Source: Phorcus lineatus
Taxonomy: Eukaryota; Mollusca; Gastropoda; Trochida; Trochidae
DNA length: 64,000 nucleotides
Assembly: GCA_921293015.1 (NCBI GenBank)
Contig: OV121088.1
Coordinates: 27,813,645-27,877,644 of the forward strand
Reading direction: 5' to 3'
Shown in pieces: positions 47,359 through 59,701 of this stretch (the first letter of the stretch is position 1; every line of letters begins with the position of its first letter). Both the position numbers and the translations under genes were made by a program. The notes beneath the pieces are model-generated. The model searched no databases and was not told where the DNA came from. It saw only the letters and a list, made by a program, of their open reading frames with translations.

Positions 47359-48383
47359 AACTAAGTTCTAAATTTTTTAAAATTATATTAAAAAGCCTGT
47401 TTTTCTCCATAAATAATCAATGGGTGATGTTAGATTTCATTTTGGTTACTTTACATGATTAACTTTCTGTTTATGAAACATACTTTCATCGAATGACAAC
47501 ACAATAACAATGAACATAAACATTTGATCACGTCTGCTTCCTATCAGTGATATTTGCCGATAGGGGCCAATGCCTTGATAAATATGAATGATAATCATTG
47601 ACTAAAACAACAAACGATCGGCGTGCACCTTATTGTTACAAGCATGCTCATGTACAATTGGTACCCATTCTTGTCACTAATTGGAAGGTGACATACAGGT
47701 ATTAGTGTCATGACCGAACCGGATGTTTACCAAAATCCCTTCTTTCGGACCCCCTCCCCCTCCCTCCTCCACCCACCCCACACCCTTCTCTGAACTACCC
47801 AGCAGGTATGTTAGCCATTTGCACCACGACACTGATCAGATCAGGTTCGATCGGAAATAAGAGGAGGCATAACTGGATTTATTTACTGGACATCTTATAA
47901 GCAATGACGGAACACAACTTATAGGTTAGTGTTTTTGAAAATGTTTAAGAAACATAAAGTCTTAGATTCGACTATCAAACACAATGAGTACATTGAAATC
48001 TTGCTTAATGGAACGGTTTATGTGTAAGAATTTGAACTGATTACAAGGCATTAGCATTCTTGGTATTCACTAGGAGTGGGTTTTGAGTGTATACAATATT
48101 TCTTTATTTTTTATTTGCTTAACATGCTGTCACAATTAAAAATATTTAAGAATATGATGAAATAATTTATACAATTTTGTATAAGAATTACTTTTGAAAT
48201 CGTATTGTACTATGATGAAAGACTCGTATGAGATGAGATATAGATATAGCCAATAAGTCATGAAAATCAACAAAAAATCAAAATATCTTTCGAGGGCCTT
48301 AAAGCGCTATCTAAATGATACATGTTATCATGTTCTTACTAAATTCAACATTAGAATAAGAATATTATGAACAAGTTAAAGTA
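47359..48383. other. Intergenic, 5' flank of Ig gene B
   Basis: Includes a C-rich tract near 47745-47785 (CCCCCTCCCCCTCCC-like). No other element recognised. Confidence 0.3.
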
Positions 48384-48444
48384 TCCGCCGTCCCATCTCA
48401 AGATGGGACGTCCCAACTTGGAATTCCAAGTTGGGATGATACAT
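48384..48444. repeat. Nested palindrome cluster, copy 2
   Basis: CGTCCCATCTCAAGATGGGACG followed at once by TCCCAACTTGGAATTCCAAGTTGGGA: two perfect or near-perfect palindromes side by side, about 160 bp upstream of the Ig gene B start codon. Same word set as 45135-45232. Confidence 0.8.
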
Positions 48445-48601
48445 ATGCATTGGTTGTTTGTCAATCCCGTTGCTTTATTTTGCAAGCGATATGTTAAAAC
48501 CGCAAGGGTATGTACACACAGCATATTTTAACTCACTACTTACTTCCTGTTTGAGTGAAATGTTCAGCAGTTTGTATGTTATTGTCATTTCCGAGGAGAA
48601 C

Positions 48602-51600
48602 ATGGCGAGGATAGCATTCTTTATCGTGGGCTTGACTGTGCCTTGTTTTGGTATGTACATACCAATCAACATCAATTTGTTATTTTAGAAATGATAAATC
48701 AACTTCAAACATGTTGTGGTATTCGCTAAGGGAACCCTTAACGTATATTAATAGCTTAGAGCTAAGATCGCAATAGTCTAAGGTAGTTTTGTGCAAATGG
48801 GCCCAGGCCTTCAAGACTGATCCCAAAACTAACCTTTGATTATAATTTAAGGTATTTTTTATATCTGTGCTCATATTATCTATTAGTCCTTATTTGATAT
48901 AAACCTAAAATGTGATTTAGCATTTGTCAATCCGTACTTGATCGAGAATTTGGATCATATATCATATTGCGATAAACGTATGATTTAGATATATGTAGTG
49001 CTACTGCATGCCAGTGTATTAAGTATTAGCCTTAATTGAAGTCTCATATGCAGATTAAGATATTTCAAAACCGTACCTCAACCAGATTGATATGTATTAT
49101 GAAGATTAATATGTATATCCAGTGGGACATTCCTGTTCAGCCTTATACGTTATTAGTACATGATTATAACACAGTTGAAATATTTAACTCTCGGTAATAG
49201 TTCGGGGGATTTCGATTTGATATCATTGATAGAAAAAAGAGCGCCTACTCGGTTAAAAAACACACAACTATGAAAAGTGAAGACATTCATCGGCCCTGTG
49301 AGTGTGAAACGCCTTACCCAGGCATTACATGGCAATGTTGATTATTTCTGTCATAAATCATTTCTAAAATTGTAGATGTTCTGTCCATACATATTGATGA
49401 TCCTTATAATCTTGTAAAATCAGTGAAAGTATGGCGCCCTCTTCCATGTCATTCCCCTGAAAAACAACATGGCGGACCGATTGCCGACAGGACGGACTCT
49501 AAAAATGGACTTGAAAAAAGACGCTGTACATTTTTGATTTTTCAACATTACATAAATAAACTTTATGTATGGATATAATATCCACACATTTACAAATGAT
49601 TTATGGTAAGATTGATTTAAAACGCTTGTAATGCCTTATATTACTAAGACTTTTCAAGCTCGTAGCGCCTATAAATTGGTTTACTTCTCATTGTTGTGGG
49701 GTTTTTGTTAGGCTCTTATAATTAGTTATCAAGTTATCACATCTTAATAAACCAAAATGTTTACCGCAATAACATGTTTCACCTGTGTTGTGTAATGATC
49801 GTATGCTGATAATGTGTGATTGTCCCTTTGAAGCCGTTCTTATGCATTAAACTTCCGGGTGCTATCACATTTCAGTAGATGTGGACATCATTAGCCTTGT
49901 GAAGCAACATCTTAAAAATAAAGGAAGCAGGAAATATCTTCTCTCTTGATGCAAAAAAAATGGAGCGTAAAATCAATTTGAATATAACTCAAAAGTATAT
50001 AACTGTCATTGGTACATCTATTTATAACTGAGTGACACTGCCGTTGGTTTATAATTTTCTGTATGAAAACGTTTCCGCTTAATAGTTAGTTAATTCTAAC
50101 TACATTGATCCTTACCTTACGCTATGTTAAAGCTAAGATCAAAGTTTGTAATAATGTTGACCTCTAGTTCTATTTTTTTATTCTCTATACAATACCATCG
50201 GTGGTAAATAGCATATGAATATATATATACAAAAAGTTTAAATACATACAATTTGAAGGTAAGTTTTACATTTGCTCTTTTAATTAAGATTAATTAAGAT
50301 TGCGATAAAATTTGACAGTTTCTTAACAATTAAAAGGTATATAAAGTTTTCTCATATCGGTTAATACTAAACAGCGAAACAGGGAGTCGAATTCATCTTC
50401 TATTGCTTGGGAGTTCCAGAGCGGACGATTTCTATTTTTACGCACGATGCTTTTCCAGCGGCCAGTTTCTATAGGTAGATAGTGATTAGCTCTCCATCTA
50501 TCTCATTTAATATCTCGATTACGACATTGACAAACTAAGTTTGCAAATATTAAGATCTAACATCAACGACAAAATATATTTTATACCTCTTAACTTAAAT
50601 GATAAAAAAAATTATGCTATTGGTGTTGTCAGTAAACTTCGCGTTGATCCGAATTGAAGCCTTAACTCTTTTATTCATTTTTGTGGTTGAGCAATTTTCA
50701 TATATATTGGTGAATTTTGTCAGTGTCTCGAAATTACGTGATCTTGCTGCTGTTGTAAGGTAGACGAGTGTTTAATAGCTTCCCACAAACACCACTCTTC
50801 ATCGATCTTAAGCTGCATACCGAAAGTTTGTTCACTTGTATCTCTATATTAGTGTAAATATCGTGTAAATAATGTTTAGTTTGGACGCCAATAAAATAAC
50901 TCCAGCAGAACCGACAAAGAATCGCCCATTATCCATATGTAAAATAGCCATTCACTCGTGGAACCCAGAAGGGTCATATGTTCTAAATTCCGATTTCCTT
51001 AAACCTCAAGATCGACTCCCTGAGAAAAAAAAATAGCACAATTACATTGACTTAGTGCAAAGGAACAAACATGACTTGAAAAAAGTTGTCTATTATTTAT
51101 AAAGGATATTTCAGAGAATAATAAAAATTATTGTTTTCGAAATTTTTACCAACGGTTACTTCAAAGACCTGTCAAAACTGTTACAATTAAATGGGTCTTA
51201 ACTATATATTGAAAATTCAACATTATCCATTTATTTTTCGCAATACTACAATGCCTAAAAGACATCACAAATTACATGATATTTGCACTAGGATGTGCAT
51301 GTATGTGAACTTTCGTTTTGCAGCTCTATGATAAAGGCACCACGAAGACGAGAAAGACCCTATCACCCCTTCCTGTAAATAAACAATTGAGATTTAGTTT
51401 TATATGAACAACATATAAATCAACAAAAAAGTATTTTTTCGCTCAGTCATATACCACCGGAAGATCATTCATTTCCTTATAATTTAACATGTTTCATAGT
51501 AAAAACTTATTTCGGATCTGGTGACACACGATTTGTTTATATTTAGTAATGACATAACATGTACTTATTTTGTGACTAAACATTTCATTAGTTTGAGAAT

Positions 51601-53956
51601 AGGAAAGGAACATACATTACCAAAATGTTTATTTAAATTTTGACTATATGTTGTTCGTTGTCTTACGACATGGTGGATTTATGACAGAATCTTTATCTCA
51701 AATCTCAATCGACTTTTCGTTATGTCATCAGAGTTATTGAAATTTATTTTAACAATATTTTTCAGTGCTATGCACCCAACTGACAATAAGCCCTACACAG
51801 ATCACAGTGGGAGGCGAGAACCCGACCCCCTACCTAAATGGTTCCTGCTTCCCTCCTGTTAATGCCACCACGTGTTACACAATAACTATAGGCAGAAGGA
51901 ACTCGACCGGTTTTGAAACAGCAATGGTCCAAATCGCTTTCAATGTCGACAATAATGAGCCAACCATAGCAGACGAAGATCTAAGACACAGACTGTCCGT
52001 ATCAGGAAGCATTACAAGAACACCGAATACTCTCCAGTTCTCTCTCAAAGATCCAACAGCAGCTGATGTTGGTGTTTTCTACTGCAAGACTCAGTTCGTT
52101 CCAGCCTCTGCAGGGGGTAAAGAAGATGTTGTTAATGTTACATCTACAGGTAGGGTGTAAGTGGTTTCGTTGACACGGTGGTTCGTTGTCGGTAATATCA
52201 GCGGTTCTTAAATAGATGAAGGAGGGTTCGTAGAGATATGGGTGAGTTCGAACATACATGTACCGTATGTACGAAAACAATCCGTCCAGGAACCCGCAAT
52301 GTCTACGAAAACACCGGTTCCTAGAAGGGAATGTACAAACTCATTCAAACTCATATCAATAATGTTAAATAACATACGTGTTCTGTTTTCTCTATGAGAT
52401 AATATTTGGTATTTGAAGCAAGTGTTGTGTTACAAGTGAACACTTATGGAGTGTTTTGTAACCACAACATTTATTCAACCATAATGACGGCATTCGTCTA
52501 ATGCCGTTCTACGTTTACAATACGACGAATGAATCTGAACCTCTCGTCGCTCGTCAATTCATATAAGTTTTTCATATGATGATTTTCTCCCCTTAAAGAG
52601 CCACTCCGTGATTTTCATAACATATTATTTACCTTTGATACGAACCTAAATGTCATGTAAATATGGTGATATAAAATCAAAACATCTTAACTTTTCATGT
52701 CCAAAAGACATATATATGACAAATACTGGTTTTCCATGAAAATCTGAAAACAGCCTTATGAATGCACAGTGGTGTAGATATCACGTCCAATATACATGGA
52801 TACAAGTTAACTAACTGCCCTCCTGGCTGTTTCAGATGAATCTCCAAAATTACGTTTGACTATTTGACGCGCGCCACTGTCCTGTTTTCGATCATAATTG
52901 CGACGTTATACCTTCATATTATTCTGTAAAAAAATCAATAAGCCTTAAAATGTGTCTTTTTAGTAACAGTCGGGGGAGGTAGCAGGAAGTCGACACTTAG
53001 AAAATCCAAAATAGCACAAAGTCGACAGGCGGCAGACTTTGATGTTTCTTGTTTTTTCAACACAGGATTAACACGCGATCAAATGACACCATTGATTAAG
53101 TTTGGCATATATGACTCCAACAACTCACGGAGTGGCTCTTTTACTTGCTTGCATTTCAGGAAAGATGAACGTGCAACAAAATTCGATCGCAAATTTAACT
53201 ATGGTCATCGTATATATCTTCAAGCATAATAATATTTTCTTAGTTTAGTCATGGAAGAGTTAACGCCCTTTTATTAACAAATACCGAATATTGCCTAGAT
53301 GAGGTTATGAAGGAGTATGTGCATGAAGTTTAGAAGCAATGAAGTTTAGAAATGCAATGCAATTATTTCACCATCGTGATATCAACGAATAAAATTCACA
53401 ACAATAAGCTTATATCAATATAAGTTCAGCAAGGGCAGTTCTATGACGACGCCCCGTCAGGTTCTGAATGTCGATCTCTGCGGATGTCAACAGCGTCAGT
53501 TTTGGCATTAGATGGCGTGCCACGTCTTTGGAAGGGTTAATTTTACCAACCAATTGTACGAGAAATGGTTGTGTAAATGTTGCATGTTATTCATTAGAAA
53601 ATAATATATATATATATATATATATGTTATTGGTGCTGACAGTTGGTAATAACTGGTAATGATGTGTGGTGATTTTGTTTATCATTGGTGATGACTGGTT
53701 ATGAATATTGTCGATTGATGTTGACAGTTGGTAATGACGGTTGATTATTTGAAGTGACTGTATGATTGGAAATGATTCGTCTCTTCATTCTACGTTTACG
53801 CAATTATCATTCATTGTACAATATCTATTTGCAGAAGCTGAAGATTTATCGGGATCATCGTCCACCATCAGCCTACACGGAATTCTGTTTATAGCAGTAA
53901 TGGTGAAGTGTTATCTTTTAGTAAGTTTTGAAAAGTATACTTCTATCATATCCTAA
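48602..53956 (+). CDS. Ig gene B: single Ig-domain membrane protein, three exons
   Basis: Exon 1 (48602-48650) encodes the signal peptide MARIAFFIVGLTVPCF. Exon 2 (51766-52149, 384 nt) encodes an Ig-like domain. Exon 3 (53835-53956) encodes the membrane segment and stop. Introns are phase 1 with GT/AG ends; the product is 184 residues. The domain shows LCTQLTISPTQITVGG, potential N-glycosylation sites (NGSC, NATT, NSTG, NVTS) and the F-strand signature DPTAADVGVFYCKT (D-x-G-x-Y-x-C). The helix spans about residues 156-176 and contains Lys169 in its middle. The tail is only about eight residues (EKYTSIIS). Exon 2 has exactly the length and phase of its gene A counterpart. It is likely a small cell-surface receptor or adhesion protein; a GPI signal is a less likely alternative reading of the C-terminus. 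A splice at CTTTTA|GTAAGT could extend the tail. Confidence 0.8.
50811..51326. mobile_element. MITE family 1 copy in Ig gene B intron 1 (about 516 bp)
   Basis: Left end AGCTGCATACCGAAAGTTTG, right end TTTCGTTTTGCAGCTC followed by TA. Inner ATTACATGATATTTGCACTA and TTTCGCAATACTACAATGCC match the other copies. The ends are more degraded than at 35.6 kb. Confidence 0.75.
52593..53143. mobile_element. MITE family 3 copy in Ig gene B intron 2 (about 551 bp)
   Basis: The left end TTAAAGAGCCACTCCGTGA and right end TCACGGAGTGGCTCTTTTA are almost perfect complements. Inner blocks (TTTGACGCGCGCCACTGTCC, TCGATCATAATTGCGACG) are shared with the 41393-41877 copy. Confidence 0.8.
53602..53626. repeat. (TA)n microsatellite
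   Basis: About 12 TA units in Ig gene B intron 2. Irregular TGGTAATGA-type repeats follow to about 53745. Confidence 0.85.
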
Positions 53957-56049
53957 TAATATTTAAATGATAAGAGATTTCTCAGGAATATATACACTTA
54001 TTGATATAACATCAAAATAAAACTTTTCAATAGTAGATTTTGATGTATCCTCAAAAAGACATCTAGTAGTGAAAATTTGCATAGCAAGTTTGGTTACCGC
54101 TCTTAAAACTGTCATTGAAAACTTGTATTTTGTAATGACATTACTGACGTGAACCCCTGCGATAATGTTTAAACACATTAAATTCCAAAACACTCACCCG
54201 CTGACGTGAATCGGGTGAGATATTTGTCTACATCGCTATTCAACTAATGATTAAGTTATTGATGTGGAAACCGATAAACAGTTGTTGAAATGTAAGGAAA
54301 ACATATTTCAATTAATCACACACCATCGGTTGTACAAGAAACAGATAATTTTAACAGAGATTACGAAGAAGAATTACTTGAATCATTTCCCTTGTGGACT
54401 GGCAGCAAACAAAAATTCTTTTCACACAATCTGGAATAGAACGATGTTCAAACTGATTGATTGTTCTCATTCTTCCATCTAAACAAAGTCAACCTCTTAC
54501 AACTCTTAAAACTCGTCATATACGAAAATGGAGGGGCAATCAATTTCATCATGTCAAGCAACTCTTTAAACATTTATAAGAATACTCCTTACCTATTGTT
54601 AATATAATTTGTCTAGATGCTAATCTTACATTATAATGATAATCATATGGTAAAAAAACAAACTCTTATTCCTTTATAACAATATCACTATTATCATATA
54701 TTGCACCTGTTTGTTATGGCCATTTTCAAGATGATTCACAAACACATGAATGCATTTTACTTAAATGTTCTATTGATTTTATGTTTTCTATCTGTTACAT
54801 CTGACCTTTCTTTCCATTTCAGATACAGGATTGAAAGGGAAACTAAACGTACATGTATACAAAAAAAAATTAATTAAAATTTTGCGGAAACAGTTATTCT
54901 GATATTGAAACAAAATTCTAAATAAACTCTCAATGACAAATATTTTAAGTATTTCTTGTAAATTGACAGTAAACAAGTTAATTTGCACGTGTAATAAATT
55001 TTTATTCTTCAATATACTATAGGAAACATCAATTTTCTTTCAAACTTGTAATTCATGTTGTCATTGGAACAATTCGATCACTGATTCTGATGCTCTTCAC
55101 ATACAACACCTGATAGTTTTCATCTTTAAAATCTGTGCTCAAATTACCCTTACCCTCCCCCCTTAAAACTTGTTATGGAACCCAATGAATTATATCTTTT
55201 GAATTTGAAACAATAATGGAGTATTGTCATAGCTAATCATTCATGACAGAATGTTCATCTCTAACATTTTATAACATAATGAGAAAACTATGGTGGACTA
55301 ATTCCATTTCTTGCTAAGTGAATATTTCCTACCCAGCTCATGCCCAGAAATTTTAATTTGAAATTTAAAAGGAAACCTTCTCTTCTTATTGACTGTCACC
55401 ACGAACGTGAGCTGAGAGCAAGCAAGCTTCCTCAAGACTAAAACGTTGTTGTAACACTTCTTACAAGATGCTCCCAGGTGCAATCGTCGTAGAAGTTTCA
55501 TATGCTTACTCGAAGATGGGTAATTTCAGCACAGGCTTTCCTAATGAAAAGTTCCAGGATATAAAGGGAAGAGAATCGGAACATTCAGCCCAGGATGACC
55601 GAGGATGTTAAGCTCTGCGCCGTCAACTATCTGATTAATCAGATTCCAAGTAACGTCAAGAATTGTAATTCTCATTATCAACGATAATAAAGGGAGGTAA
55701 TAAAATAATGGGTTTGAGCCTAGAATGGATCCACGGCATTAGTGGAGAATTATATCAACGTTTGCCGTGGATTATCGAGGGTACCTCCTCATCGTCATCA
55801 ACAACATACAGGTCCTTTTACCGCATGAGAGCATGTACCGCTTTTGCAAATCACTATAAAAATACTGATTAATTTTTCGTTAAGTGAAGTAAATATTACT
55901 TTTCTTAAATCTAGTGAAAGTATATTGAGTTTTATGAATTGTCTTTTGATTTACAGATATCACAGACAACTTTATTGTCACCACTTATTGAAATGTTATT
56001 AAATGAACGTTGAATTGAAGACAATCCGTTCAGAGGTTTGCTGAGGACC
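53957..56049. other. Intergenic downstream of Ig gene B
   Basis: AT-rich with no coding or repeat signature that I can support. Confidence 0.3.
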
Positions 56050-56226
56050 CTTACCATTTTCTAAGTGATTGAATCATTGATTAATAACATAAAACTCTGT
56101 CGATTTTGTGACTATAACATTGGTCATGGCAACTATTTGCTTACCATTTGCTAAGCGATTGAAACATTGATTAGTAACATAAAACTCTGTCGATTTTGTG
56201 ACTATAACATTGGTCATGGCAACTAT
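56050..56226. repeat. Two-unit 90-bp tandem duplication
   Basis: Two copies with a 90-bp period, each with ACATAAAACTCTGTCGATTT and TGACTATAACATTGGTCATG. They differ at only a few positions near the start (TTTTCTAAGTGATTGAATCA against TTTGCTAAGCGATTGAAACA). Confidence 0.9.
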
Positions 56227-57167
56227 CACTGAAATACAAATCGTTGATCTATTTATCAACCTTTATAATAAATGAGCAGCCAATAAAAGGTTTGACATCT
56301 TTATGTGAATAAGAGAATTTGCAAATGTTCCCAATGTATATTAGTTTTGTTCCTCAGACAGTTTCACAAATTAAACATGATATTCAATTTAATAGTATTT
56401 TCAATATCGCCGTTGCGTCAAAAGATATACGCTTCACATTTATTTTTCTGTATAGAGATTTTAAGGGAATGATGAGGCGAGATATTACTCTTCGGCAATA
56501 AACTAAAAGCCGTTTCTACTATTGGATAGTGTCATAGCGCGACAGAATTCATTCCCTCTTCCACAAACGTCTTTAGGAAAGATATTCTTTTTAAATTGTC
56601 ATACTAAAAAAGTAGAAAAGACGCTTTTGATGAAGAAGATTTACAATATCAGTTATTGTGTAACTACGATAATATATTTTGTAGACATCCGTTTTTATCA
56701 TTATTGGTATAAGAAAGTGCTACATTTTGGGAATGTTTTGATTCATAATGAAGACAGATTGTTAACATAATTGTTAATTTCAAAATATGTTTTCTATGAG
56801 GACTACATGTCCTCAAAAATGTTGTGTGGCAGCATTGTAAGTTTTGAACCTATTCCAAGCCAAGTTGATGACATTGTGACCTTCACTGAGCTATTAACCA
56901 ACTTCATGTTGAGTCACACCTCTTTGAAAAATTCGAATATCCTTAGACGATTCTCCATATGTCGCCTACGACGTCTAGCATTCACTATTTCGGCTTAATG
57001 AATTTTCAGGTGTGTTTCCAAGGAAACGTAGCAAAAGGTCTTACCGTACAGATTGCAATGGGAACCCGTAAATGAAATTTCCTGATGCATATGCTTTCGA
57101 TGTTGTGCACGACTAATTCAGACATCACGAAATGACTGTGGGTGTTCGTCAGACTTATCCTTTCATA
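56227..57167. other. Intergenic, nothing recognised
   Basis: Short open frames without protein-like features. Confidence 0.3.
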
Positions 57168-57603
57168 CATTCTCTCCCAACAGAGGTAACTACGTCATAC
57201 ATTTCTATACAACCTCTGTCTTAATTCGAGGGTTTCTCGGGCTTTCGGCAGTTTCCCCTACCGGCACAATATTGGAACTTAAACTACCTGGCAATATTTC
57301 AGCCAATGAAAAAAACGAATGCATGAATAACATATTTGTTGTCACACAGTCCTGTGCAATGAAACAGTGGAAAATGAGGCGTTTGTGTTCTGTAAAGACG
57401 TCGAATAAACTTTAGCTTTTGGAAAGCTTACGGAAAAAACTTGGGCGATTTGAACGATAACTTTTGAAACGGCGTCGCTGATTGCATAACAAACTTGCAT
57501 TGCATCCAATCAGTGTTCTACATTTCTAGACCAAGAAACCTTCGAATTAAGACAGAGGTTTGATAGGAATTTATGACGGATCTACCTCTGTTTGGAGAGA
57601 ATG
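57168..57603. mobile_element. MITE family 4 (436 bp)
   Basis: The left end CATTCTCTCCCAACAGAGGT and the complement of the right end (CATTCTCTCCAAACAGAGGT) agree almost fully. The inverted repeat continues through ACAACCTCTGTCTTAATTCG against CGAATTAAGACAGAGGTTTG, giving arms of about 65 bp. No open frame. Confidence 0.85.
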
Positions 57604-58079
57604 CCATCCATATTAAATCAACCTGTTTTAGAGGTCATATGGTCCTTAGCAAAATTATGCACGCTTTTTCCGGAAAATAAACAGTCTAAAAACATATCCT
57701 ATTTATATCAAATATTGTTGTGACAAGTTTGAGTGTAAAGCTAAACACTATGGAATATGGAATGTAAACCTATCTGAAAATTATTGACTCCTGGTTAAAC
57801 TCTGTACTGTTCCAACTAGACTCAAAAATGAAATAAATTATTGTATTAGGAACTACAGGAAAGAAGATTAACCAGGAAGATACACTCATTTTATTAGTCA
57901 AACCGTATTTTTGCACAATGATAGATAATGCACTATGGGTGGTTTTTAACTAAAAGTAGATATGAAATCGTATGTGTACATTGTGTCTATTTTCCTGTAT
58001 CAAGAATATTAAGAATGAAATTTAAACAAAAACTAATAATAGTTATGTTTCTTAGATGTTTTCAGGCATACCATCCCAA
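57604..58079. other. Intergenic, nothing recognised
   Basis: No element recognised between the family 4 MITE and the LINE insertion at 58080. Confidence 0.3.
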
Positions 58080-58249
58080 ACCACTATCTTTGAAGCTAAG
58101 TTGTGAATCGGACATGTGTCACTAATATGAGTTTGTTTGTATTTATTTATATGTAACTGTATTGGAGCGGCCTTGATATAAGCTCTTCGGGGCTTGTTGG
58201 CCAATCCATTCATGTATATATATAAAAACATGAATAAATATGTTTAAAT
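58080..58249 (+). mobile_element. 5'-truncated LINE copy with 13-bp target duplication
   Basis: Flanked by CATACCATCCCAA at 58067-58079 and 58250-58262. It carries only the 3' tail (GGAGCGGCCTTGATATAAGC, GGGGCTTGTTGGCCAATCC, ATGAATAAATATGTTTAAAT), the same family as the 60-kb element. Confidence 0.85.
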
Positions 58250-58385
58250 CATACCATCCCAAGGTACATGCTAAGTGTTATTCATACAATGATAAATTTC
58301 ATATGATATATGCATGTAAATCAATATCGACGTTTCGTCGTTGATATACAACCATGTACATGTGAAGGGATATATGTGTGTATGT

Positions 58386-58525
58386 TCTGTGCAATCTGGG
58401 AATGATCACAATCTGCAGATTGTTCGAATAATCTAGGAATTTTTTTCATTCCTAGATTGTTTAAACAATCTGCAGATTGTGAGACCTGAACAATCTGGGA
58501 ATTATCACAATCTGGGAATTTGCTT
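58386..58525. repeat. Cluster of palindromes built on CAATCTGCAGATTG
   Basis: CAATCTGCAGATTG occurs twice (near 58411 and 58468). Between them the arms AATCTAGGAAT and ATTCCTAGATT flank a T-rich loop (58431-58460), forming a hairpin; CAATCTGGGAAT occurs in several more places. The CCTAGATTGT word is also the core of the satellite that begins 100 bp further on. Confidence 0.75.
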
Positions 58526-58624
58526 GTTTGTAGTACATCTTGCATTATAAAATGAGAATTGTTTAGTTATTTAGGTTTTTATTTGTGTATGCATCCAAAT
58601 GATGGAGAATAGTTATCAAGTCAT

Positions 58625-59701
58625 AGATTGTGACAGGTTCATGGCGGAGTATAGGGATCGATTCCTAGATTGTGAAGGGCTTACAGATCGTCATTATATC
58701 AAATTGAGGGAGTATAGGAATCGATTCCCAGATTGTGAAGGCTCATAGTTCACCTTTATTTAAACTGAGAGGGTATAGCAGTCGAATCTCAGATTGCGAT
58801 GGGCTCATAGCCCGCCTATAAATCAAACTGAAGGAGTATAGGGATCGATCCCTAGATTGTGAAGGGCTTACAGATCGTCATTATATAAAACTGAGAGGGT
58901 ATGGAGATCAATTCTCAGATTGTGAAGGGCTCATATCTCGCCTATATGTCAAACTGAGGGAGTATAGGGGTCGATTCCTAGATTGTGAAGGGCTCACAGC
59001 GCGCCTATATGTCAAACTGAGGGAATATAGAATCGATTCCCAGATTGTGAAGGCTCATAGCTCATATTTATTTAAACTGAGAAAGTATAGCAGTCGATTC
59101 TCAGATTATGAAGGGCTAAGATATCGTCATTATGTGAAACTGAGGTAGTATTTGGGCCGATTCCTAGATTATGAAGGGCTCACAGCGCGTCTACATGTCA
59201 AACTGAGGGAGTATAGGGGACGATTCCTAGATTGTGAAGGGCTCACTGCTCGCCTTTAAGTCAAACTGAAGAAGTGTAAGGGTCGATTCTCAGATTGTAA
59301 AGGCTCATAGCTCACCTTTATTTAAACTGAGAGGGTATAGCAGTCGATTCTCAGATTGTGGTGGGCTCAGATATCGTCATGATGTGAAACTGAGGAAATA
59401 TAGGGGCCGATTCCTGGATTGTGAAGGGCTCACAGCGCGCCCATATGTAAAACTGAGGAAGTATATGGGTCGATTCCTAGATTGTGAAGGGCTCCGTTCT
59501 CGCCTTTAACTCAAACTGAGGGAGTATAAGGGTCGATTCCTAGATTTTGAAGGGCTCACAAGTCGCTTTTATGTCAAACTGAGGGAGTATAGGGGCCGAT
59601 TCCCAGATTGTGAAGGGCTCACAGCGCGTCTTTATGTCAAACTGAGGGAGTATAGGGGTCTATTCTCAGATTGTGAAGGGCTCAGATATCGTCATTATGT
59701 G
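58625..59701. repeat. 63-bp satellite array, left block (about 17 units)
   Basis: The unit reads GATTCCTAGATTGTGAAGGG, CTCACAGCGCGCCTATATGT, CAAACTGAGGGAGTATAGGG, GTC (63 bp). Units differ by substitutions and small indels. A distinct variant (AAGGCTCATAGCTCACCTTT then ATTTAAACTGAGAGGGTATA) recurs near 58735, 59045 and 59293, each 4-5 units apart, hinting at a higher-order period. The array is cut by a LINE at 59702 and resumes at 61280. Confidence 0.9.
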
